In this document: piece after piece, positions 38,273 to 42,084 of the stretch
How the letters are laid out: the number at the start of each line of letters is the position of its first letter
Numbering within the stretch: the stretch's first letter is position 1
Virus record (IMG/VR): IMGVR_UViG_3300006802_000187
Location: 1-42,084 of that record
Direction: 5' to 3' (one strand)
DNA from: a virus
DNA length: 42,084 nucleotides
Made by a program: the position numbers and the translations under genes
The notes under the pieces: generated by a model
The model's input: the letters and a program-made list of their open reading frames with translations, nothing else
Databases searched by the model: none
Told to the model about the DNA's origin: nothing

Positions 38273-38579
38273 ATCAAAAAACACCCTGCTCCATGATCTC
38301 CGAAACGAGCTTCAATGCATCCTATACGGAAAGGGCTCAGTCGCTCGAGTCAACAAACTTAGAACTGAATTCGAAAGAATCGGAGCAATAGAAGACTATC
38401 GAATCGAAATCCTGAATGCTGCAGAGATCTCTCGAGACAACGAGCGCTTTGCTGCAGTCATGGAATACGAAGCTGCAGAATTCGCCCTTTGCGAAAGCTG
38501 TCAGTCTCAAGAAGCCGAACACAATGGCCTATGTAATGAATGTGAATCAAATAAAGGAAGGGATGATAAATATGCGTAA
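38265..38579 (+). CDS. Hypothetical protein with C-terminal zinc ribbon
   Basis: 104 residues. Helical N-terminal two-thirds, then CESCQSQEAEHNGLCNEC, a four-Cys zinc site. Overlaps both neighbours by 8 bp. AAGGACAAGAAG is the ribosome site. Confidence 0.6.
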   Translation: MTKSKNTLLHDLRNELQCILYGKGSVARVNKLRTEFERIGAIEDYRIEILNAAEISRDNERFAAVMEYEAAEFALCESCQSQEAEHNGLCNECESNKGRDDKYA

Positions 38580-38829
38580 CTTAATACTAATTCTGTTTAT
38601 AGCGACAGGATGTGGGACTGCAAAAGTGGATGAATGGGATCGTGATGATCACATCGCTATGGAAAACTATCGCAGGGATATCCACGAATGCCGATTGACC
38701 CTACATGAAATGGGATACAAGGAGCTATCCCGGACCATGGTGGACGACTGTTTAGGATACAAAGGCTATAGAGATGAGTTTTTGACTCCTAGACTCTACA
38801 CGGGAGCGCGTGGTGATAAAAAAAATTAG
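38572..38829 (+). CDS. Small lipoprotein
   Basis: 85 residues from ATG at 38572 (alternative ATG at 38563). MRNLILILFIATGC is a short signal peptide ending in a lipobox with Cys14. The mature part is charged and contains two further Cys (HECRLTL, DDCLGY). An envelope location with a role such as superinfection exclusion is possible. It overlaps the next lipoprotein gene by 20 bp. Confidence 0.65.
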   Translation: MRNLILILFIATGCGTAKVDEWDRDDHIAMENYRRDIHECRLTLHEMGYKELSRTMVDDCLGYKGYRDEFLTPRLYTGARGDKKN

Positions 38830-39373
38830 TCTAATATTACTTTTATGCACAGGATGTAATGACTTCACTATTACTGATTTCAATGGTGAGAGTATTCCCT
38901 GTGATTATCAATTCACTGAAAACGAGACGGTTAAAAACGGTGTTGTTGAATGCGAGTATTTACAAGTTAATGCCGATTACGTGACTATTGAAAACGTAAC
39001 ATTCCACACTAAATACATAGGTCTAAACGGTGGGTTTAGAGGGTTAGTTGTTAGAAATTCTTTATTTGAAAACATCTCTGGCACTGATCAAGACTCAGCC
39101 TATGCAGTAGGGATAAACAACCCGGGTAAAGATTGTGAAATTTACGACAATACTTTCAAGAATATCTACCGTCAACCCCACCGAAATGGAGTAGGTGAGG
39201 GGGTTGGAGTGTTGGTCTCTAAAGGTTCGAGTTGTGTGATTAGGAATAATCGTTTCATAAATGACGTATTTGAGGACCATTCATACGGTATATGGGTCGC
39301 TGGCGGAGCTTATGCTGACATTTACTCAAATTACATTGAAGGGTTTGAATACCCTATTGCGAGGGTTAAATGA
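38810..39373 (+). CDS. Lipoprotein with right-handed beta-helix repeats
   Basis: 187 residues from GTG. Signal MVIKKISLILLLCTGC with lipobox Cys16. The mature part has beta-helix coils (VTIENVTFHTKYIGLNGGFR, LVVRNSLFENISG, CEIYDNTFKNIYR, CVIRNNRFINDV, ADIYSNYIEGFEYPI), resembling NosD/pectate-lyase type helices. The fold is typical of polysaccharide-binding or -cleaving proteins, yet the signal places it in the host envelope rather than on the virion. Its role is unknown. Confidence 0.7.
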   Translation: MVIKKISLILLLCTGCNDFTITDFNGESIPCDYQFTENETVKNGVVECEYLQVNADYVTIENVTFHTKYIGLNGGFRGLVVRNSLFENISGTDQDSAYAVGINNPGKDCEIYDNTFKNIYRQPHRNGVGEGVGVLVSKGSSCVIRNNRFINDVFEDHSYGIWVAGGAYADIYSNYIEGFEYPIARVK

Positions 39374-39549
39374 TTCATAAGAGACTAAAAAGTAAACCCG
39401 AACCAGAGGATAAAGAACTAGTCCAAGGAAAGGTGCCCGTCTCTTTGAAGCGTGAAGTGGAAAAGAGTTTGGGTGCCTCCACTTGGTCTGAATTCTTGGA
39501 AGCTTGTATGGAGGAGTTTTTGAATGAAATCCGAGAAAAGAAAAATTGA
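39370..39549 (+). CDS. Ribbon-helix-helix-like small protein
   Basis: 59 residues, ATGA overlap with the beta-helix gene. VQGKVPVSLKREVEKSLG then ASTWSEFLEACMEEFLNE fits a beta strand plus two helices as in Arc/CopG regulators. A DNA-binding regulator is plausible, not certain. Confidence 0.52.
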   Translation: MIHKRLKSKPEPEDKELVQGKVPVSLKREVEKSLGASTWSEFLEACMEEFLNEIREKKN

Positions 39550-39814
39550 AGCCTGTCCTCAATGCCTCAAATACAAACAATATTGGATTAATGAGGTCTG
39601 CTCCGCTTGTGCGAAAAGAAATGAGCTATTTGGTGGGGTAAAAGTGATAGCTGAGGCTCCGCGTTTTGAATACCGAAAACCCCTCTGGGAGAGGATTGAC
39701 GATAATGGGATGGCCATTCTTATTGCGTTTTGGATCTTTTGGGCTTGTGTACTGTATTTTGGAAACAATCATGACCCAGAAATTCACGTTTTAGAACAAT
39801 CGGTTCAAAATTAA
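39524..39814 (+). CDS. Zinc-ribbon membrane protein
   Basis: 96 residues. CPQCLKY and CSACAKR form an N-terminal zinc ribbon, and a transmembrane helix follows at about 63-80 (MAILIAFWIFWACVLYFG). Last gene of the rightward early region; its stop overlaps the convergent o-spanin-like gene by 24 bp. Ribosome site TATGGAGGAG lies in the previous gene. Confidence 0.6.
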   Translation: MKSEKRKIEACPQCLKYKQYWINEVCSACAKRNELFGGVKVIAEAPRFEYRKPLWERIDDNGMAILIAFWIFWACVLYFGNNHDPEIHVLEQSVQN

Positions 39815-40054
39815 ACGACGTGACTTTTGATCGAGTTGATCGAGTAGAAACTGAAAGTCATCTGGGTTAGTGCAGATATAAAGGTCCATTTGTTCTGGAG
39901 TTAAGGAGTAGTCTTCTTCATCTTTTCTTGGATCATTACACTCTCCCCCAGACGGATGGACATAAGTACATAATTCAATTTGGAGGTTAGCTGTCTTGCA
40001 AGAGCTTATTAAGAGACTCAATAGCAGAACGAGCACGCTTGCGTTTTTCTTCAA
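39791..40054 (-). CDS. Outer-membrane spanin-like lipoprotein (Rz1-type)
   Basis: 87 residues from a TTG start. KKNASVLVLLLSLLISSC is a lipoprotein signal with lipobox Cys19. The gene begins inside the Rz-like gene in another frame and extends past its stop, the overlapping Rz/Rz1 architecture. O-spanins join with an inner-membrane partner to fuse the two membranes at lysis. The mature part is acidic rather than Pro-rich, so the assignment relies on architecture. Confidence 0.6.
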   Translation of the reverse strand: MKKNASVLVLLLSLLISSCKTANLQIELCTYVHPSGGECNDPRKDEEDYSLTPEQMDLYICTNPDDFQFLLDQLDQKSRRLILNRLF

Positions 40055-40208
40055 GAGGAAGCTCCTTTGTTTCTTTGAGTTTTTTAATGGCAGTGTGAAC
40101 AGAGTTTTTGAATTCTTTTTTCTCTTCCTCAGGAGACTTTTTGAGATCCCTTAGAAAAGGTAAAAGTTGTAACAATAACTTACCAATGAGAATGATTACC
40201 TCAATCAC
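39987..40208 (-). CDS. Inner-membrane spanin-like protein (Rz-type)
   Basis: 73 residues from GTG with AGGACGG upstream. N-terminal transmembrane helix (EVIILIGKLLLQLLPFL) followed by a charged coiled coil (KKSPEEEKKEFKNSVHTAIK then KLKETKELPLEEKRKRAR). Short for an Rz but with the right topology, and partly overlapped by the lipoprotein gene in another frame, 0.8 kb downstream of the amidase. Confidence 0.58.
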   Translation of the reverse strand: MIEVIILIGKLLLQLLPFLRDLKKSPEEEKKEFKNSVHTAIKKLKETKELPLEEKRKRARSAIESLNKLLQDS

Positions 40209-40476
40209 TTACTTACCCGTCCTTGTGTGGCTTCTCCTTCGTGGAGATATCGCTGCGTTTAAGTTTACCACATGGATCCCGTTTAACTATTGGTGGTTAG
40301 ACAGTCAGTTGTCTTTATTAATCCCATTAGTGAACCACCTATGTGGGATCCAAATGGTTTATGCCCCTATTGATTTGCATGTGGATTTAGAGGACTTGGG
40401 TCTGACTGTCATTTTAACAGTCAGTTGCCTATTGACTTCGGCGCTTTTTCGCAGCGCGACCAAAAGATTCATTTAG
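40186..40476 (+). CDS. Possible plus-strand multi-span membrane protein in the lysis region
   Basis: 96 residues filling the 220-bp gap between minus-strand genes, with three hydrophobic segments (YLPVLVWLLLRGDIAAF, LSLLIPLVNHLCGIQMVY, LGLTVILTVSCLLTSALF). No ribosome site is visible and the strand is opposite to its neighbours, so it may be a shadow. The stretch also holds CTGACTGT-N7-ACAGTCAG (about 40401-40423), an 8-bp perfect hairpin. Confidence 0.28.
   Translation: MRMITSITYLPVLVWLLLRGDIAAFKFTTWIPFNYWWLDSQLSLLIPLVNHLCGIQMVYAPIDLHVDLEDLGLTVILTVSCLLTSALFRSATKRFI
40401..40423. promoter_or_regulatory. 8-bp perfect hairpin in the lysis region gap
   Basis: CTGACTGT and ACAGTCAG pair across CATTTTA. 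A copy of ACAGTCAGTTG also occurs about 117 bp away (near 40302). No T-run follows on either strand, so it is not a classical terminator; it might slow transcription or bind protein between the small basic gene and the spanin genes. Confidence 0.35.
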
Positions 40477-40644
40477 TTGATCGCCAAGGGACTTTGTTGG
40501 CTTTTCTGGAGCAGAAGGTCGTTTCTTTTTCTTCTTTGGGGGCTGATATTGATCAGCATTGCCTGGAGTGAGCAGACCCATACTTGCGGTCTTCTTGTTA
40601 ATGGTCTCTCTCATGTCTTCCCAAAAACCCTTTTTCTTTCCCAT
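40429..40644 (-). CDS. Small basic protein
   Basis: 71 residues with AAAAGGA before ATG. Lys-rich (MGKKKGFWEDMRETINKKT, then PPKKKKKRPSAPEKPTK) with a basic end (AAKKRRSQ). Several short phage proteins of this composition are virion- or DNA-associated. No family recognised. Confidence 0.6.
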   Translation of the reverse strand: MGKKKGFWEDMRETINKKTASMGLLTPGNADQYQPPKKKKKRPSAPEKPTKSLGDQLNESFGRAAKKRRSQ

Positions 40645-40665
40645 CTACAATTCCTTTTGTAATTA

Positions 40666-40681
40666 GGGGGCCTAAGCCCCC
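40666..40681 (-). promoter_or_regulatory. GC-rich intergenic hairpin
   Basis: GGGGGC-CTAA-GCCCCC, a 6-bp all-GC stem between the 59-residue and 71-residue genes. It is not followed by a T-run on the minus strand. It may stabilise or pause the late transcript, or isolate translation of the downstream gene. Confidence 0.45.
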
Positions 40682-40688
40682 CAACAAA

Positions 40689-40868
40689 CTAATCTACAGG
40701 AAGCAATTTATCGAGGAATCCCTCTGCTGCCCCAATCAAAGTATCATCCCACGTTTCTGAAGATGATTCAGCTAGTGCCTTAAGAGGAGGAAGAACAACG
40801 TACTTCACTACTCCGTTATAATACTTGGTTGACTTAAACACACTTAGGAGTGCTTCTTTAGCGTCCAT
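40689..40868 (-). CDS. Small hypothetical protein
   Basis: 59 residues; ATG overlaps the previous stop by one base (TAATG). Helical, MDAKEALLSVFKSTKYYNGV then an acidic C-terminus. It is in the lysis cluster but has no obvious membrane span or catalytic motif. Confidence 0.58.
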   Translation of the reverse strand: MDAKEALLSVFKSTKYYNGVVKYVVLPPLKALAESSSETWDDTLIGAAEGFLDKLLPVD

Positions 40869-40960
40869 TAAAATCCCCGTTTCTTTGTTTTCTTCTTACG
40901 CATGACCTTTTTGCGTTTCGCTACTTTCTTCTTTGCTACTTTCTTCTTTTTTCGTGGCAT
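40868..40960 (-). CDS. 30-residue protamine-like basic peptide
   Basis: ATG after AAGGAGACGTT. MPRKKKKVAKKKVAKRKK is typical of the whole peptide: about two thirds Lys or Arg, with internal KKKVAK repeats. It overlaps the end of the holin candidate in another frame. Such composition implies nucleic-acid binding, possibly DNA condensation in the capsid; this is inference. Confidence 0.58.
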   Translation of the reverse strand: MPRKKKKVAKKKVAKRKKVMRKKKTKKRGF

Positions 40961-41093
40961 AACGTCTCCTTATTTTTTTGTCTGCCGAATGAAAACTATC
41001 CAACAAATACAATATAAAAACAACAACTACCCAGACCCAACCGGGATCAGATACGGCTTTATACAATTCAACTCCCCCCCCTGGATCCAACAT
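40896..41093 (-). CDS. Holin candidate (single span)
   Basis: 65 residues: short N-terminus, one strong transmembrane helix (GWVWVVVVFILYLL, about 18-31), then a highly charged tail (KKIRRRYATKKEESSKEE). This topology is like small class II/III phage holins, and it overlaps the amidase gene by 67 bp, where a holin is expected. The ATG lies within the amidase. Could instead be another small membrane protein. Confidence 0.55.
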   Translation of the reverse strand: MLDPGGGVELYKAVSDPGWVWVVVVFILYLLDSFHSADKKIRRRYATKKEESSKEESSETQKGHA

Positions 41094-41470
41094 AACAACC
41101 TCTTCATATTAATTATGGGACACGTTTTGTTAGGGTCAAATTCATAGTGTCCATAGATCTCCCAATTAGGAATGTCATAGGAGTATTGAATCGATTGAAT
41201 GAAATAAGACAAAGCTAGAAATTGTCTAAAGTAGTATTTGCCGTTGCCCACTAAACACACACCAATGGAATCGTTGTGCCCCTTAGTATGTGCGCCTTGT
41301 TCATTCAATGCACGACAAAATGGATACTTCACCGTCTCACCATTCGATAAAATCACCGCGTGGTAGCCGATTTTTCTAAATCCTCTTTTTTTATGCCAAT
41401 CCTCTATTTCCTGTGCAGTTGTTCCATGTTTCGACGCGGAGCAATGAATTATGATTCGCTTAGGTTCCAT
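41027..41470 (-). CDS. Endolysin: N-acetylmuramoyl-L-alanine amidase (Amidase_2/T7 lysozyme-like)
   Basis: 147 residues. IIIHCSAS (H9), IGYHAVI (Y36, H37) and GHYEFDPNKTCP (H108, K115, C117) reproduce the zinc ligands and catalytic residues of T7 lysozyme-type amidases, which cut the bond between N-acetylmuramic acid and L-alanine in peptidoglycan. No cell-wall-binding domain and no signal peptide, so it needs a holin. It starts inside the neuB 3' end, so it is probably cotranscribed with the sugar genes. Confidence 0.9.
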   Translation of the reverse strand: MEPKRIIIHCSASKHGTTAQEIEDWHKKRGFRKIGYHAVILSNGETVKYPFCRALNEQGAHTKGHNDSIGVCLVGNGKYYFRQFLALSYFIQSIQYSYDIPNWEIYGHYEFDPNKTCPIINMKRLLCWIQGGELNCIKPYLIPVGSG

Positions 41471-42084
41471 CGGCTCTCGTATTTTTTAATTAAATCCTTT
41501 TCGTCCTGACCCTGAGGATAAGCCCACATCCCCACCTTAGGACACTCGAGTAGTTTCTCCTGAGGAGTAAGCCTATTAAACCTCCCCAACTCCTTTAACT
41601 GGTCCACACACACACTCACAGGCCCGTCCTTCGTCTCTGAGGGCTCAAGTAGGCTGAAGTGTACCTCTATCATCTCCGCAATCATTAGAGAGGCTTTGAG
41701 CGGCTTATCCCAATCTGGATGCAAAGGATTTACATGAGAGGAAAATCCAGTCAACGCATTGGGCCATTTCTTTTTTATTTCCACTATTCTACTCAGGTTA
41801 GATTCATAGGGGCTATGTGGGTATTTAGACACACAATGCAGCACACCCCACTGAGGCATAACCTTAGGCACCTCCCTAATGAGCCGTCCCCCCGTAGAAA
41901 TACAGGTCTTAAACACAGCCGAATATTTTTGAATCAACTCCTGGTCATGAGACTGAGCAGACCCGATTTTAATATGCCTAAACCCCAACTCAAATAATCT
42001 CTCAGCATATTTGAAAGAATAAACTGAGGTCATTGGAATTAGCCCATGCTCTCTGCACAACTCCACAAAAACCCTGTGCTGATC
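41449..42084 (-). CDS. neuB: NeuB-like synthase, C-terminal part (starts at 297 across the junction)
   Basis: This part carries the rest of the TIM barrel: HIKIGSAQ, then CISTGGR at the STGM position, LHCVSKYPHSPYESNL (family LHCTS-YP-P), GFSSH in place of GFSDH, and MIEVHFSL (family E-x-HF), which supply the usual metal and PEP residues. The protein ends soon after the barrel, so the C-terminal antifreeze-like SAF domain of cellular NeuB enzymes is missing. In those enzymes the SAF domain reaches into the partner subunit's active site, so its absence is notable. The 3' end overlaps the amidase gene start by 22 bp, linking sugar synthesis and lysis genes in one transcript. Confidence 0.85.
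   Translation of the reverse strand, partial: DQHRVFVELCREHGLIPMTSVYSFKYAERLFELGFRHIKIGSAQSHDQELIQKYSAVFKTCISTGGRLIREVPKVMPQWGVLHCVSKYPHSPYESNLSRIVEIKKKWPNALTGFSSHVNPLHPDWDKPLKASLMIAEMIEVHFSLLEPSETKDGPVSVCVDQLKELGRFNRLTPQEKLLECPKVGMWAYPQGQDEKDLIKKYESRWNLSES
41962..42084. repeat. Right copy of 123-bp terminal direct repeat
   Basis: Exact duplicate of positions 1-123. It lies inside the NeuB-like gene, which is therefore split by the arbitrary cut point of the circle rather than truncated. Confidence 0.93.

Noticed and set aside
1-42084. Lysogeny functions, CRISPR arrays and defence islands
   Set aside because: No integrase, excisionase, partition or full-length repressor gene and no regularly spaced repeats were seen. 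The single short HTH protein is not enough to infer lysogeny.

Overview
The window is the complete circular genome of a tailed phage. The first 123 bases (1-123) are repeated exactly as the last 123 (41962-42084), so the contig closes into a circle of about 41,961 bp, and one gene (a NeuB-like synthase) runs across the junction. There is no integrase, no rRNA and no convincing tRNA, which suggests a lytic phage. A Gram-negative host is inferred from several lipoproteins, an amidase endolysin and an overlapping Rz/Rz1-like spanin pair. The portal, adaptor, beta-rich tail protein, Gln-rich internal proteins and 1078-residue ejection-type protein point to a podovirus-like virion. No tape-measure, tail-tube or sheath gene was recognised.

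Layout. (1) 6464-23617, minus strand: packaging and virion block, transcribed right to left: small and large terminase, a small membrane protein, portal, scaffold, major capsid protein, decoration and adaptor proteins, small beta-rich proteins, a 604-residue tail protein, three Gln-rich internal proteins and the ejection-type protein. (2) 294-5679 plus the wrapped NeuB gene, minus strand: a tightly overlapping carbohydrate operon of methyltransferase, CMP-sialate synthetase (NeuA), hydrolysing UDP-GlcNAc 2-epimerase (NeuC), a short UDP-glucose dehydrogenase-like enzyme, a Maf/DUF115 glycosyltransferase and a sialic acid synthase (NeuB). A 2-hydroxyacid dehydrogenase gene points the opposite way at its upstream edge. 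(3) 39791-41470, minus strand: lysis region directly downstream of NeuB, with amidase, holin candidate, small basic proteins and spanins. (4) 23642-28605: replication and accessory genes on both strands: an SSB-like protein, a Gp157-like protein, pieces resembling a replication initiator or helicase loader, two broken or frameshifted HNH nuclease genes and a metallophosphoesterase, around a 390-bp control region with a DnaA-box-like site. (5) 28696-30040, plus strand: a tail-fibre-like module. (6) 30048-39814, plus strand: about 30 small early-type genes, many zinc-ribbon or membrane proteins, plus an HNH endonuclease, an MmcB-like nuclease, an HTH regulator, two lipoproteins and a ribbon-helix-helix-like protein. 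A gene-poor stretch at 35.4-36.2 kb contains a strongly base-paired RNA candidate and tandem palindromes.

The most unusual feature is the carbohydrate operon. NeuC, NeuB and NeuA together could in principle make a CMP-activated nonulosonic (sialic-type) acid from UDP-GlcNAc, and Maf-family enzymes transfer such sugars to Ser/Thr of flagellins. The genes lie between the virion and lysis blocks and overlap each other, so they are probably expressed late. This suggests a phage-encoded protein O-glycosylation system acting on virion proteins or on host flagellin; the target is unknown. A second unexplained pattern is a short AACAGA-type element repeated just upstream of at least eight early-gene start codons.
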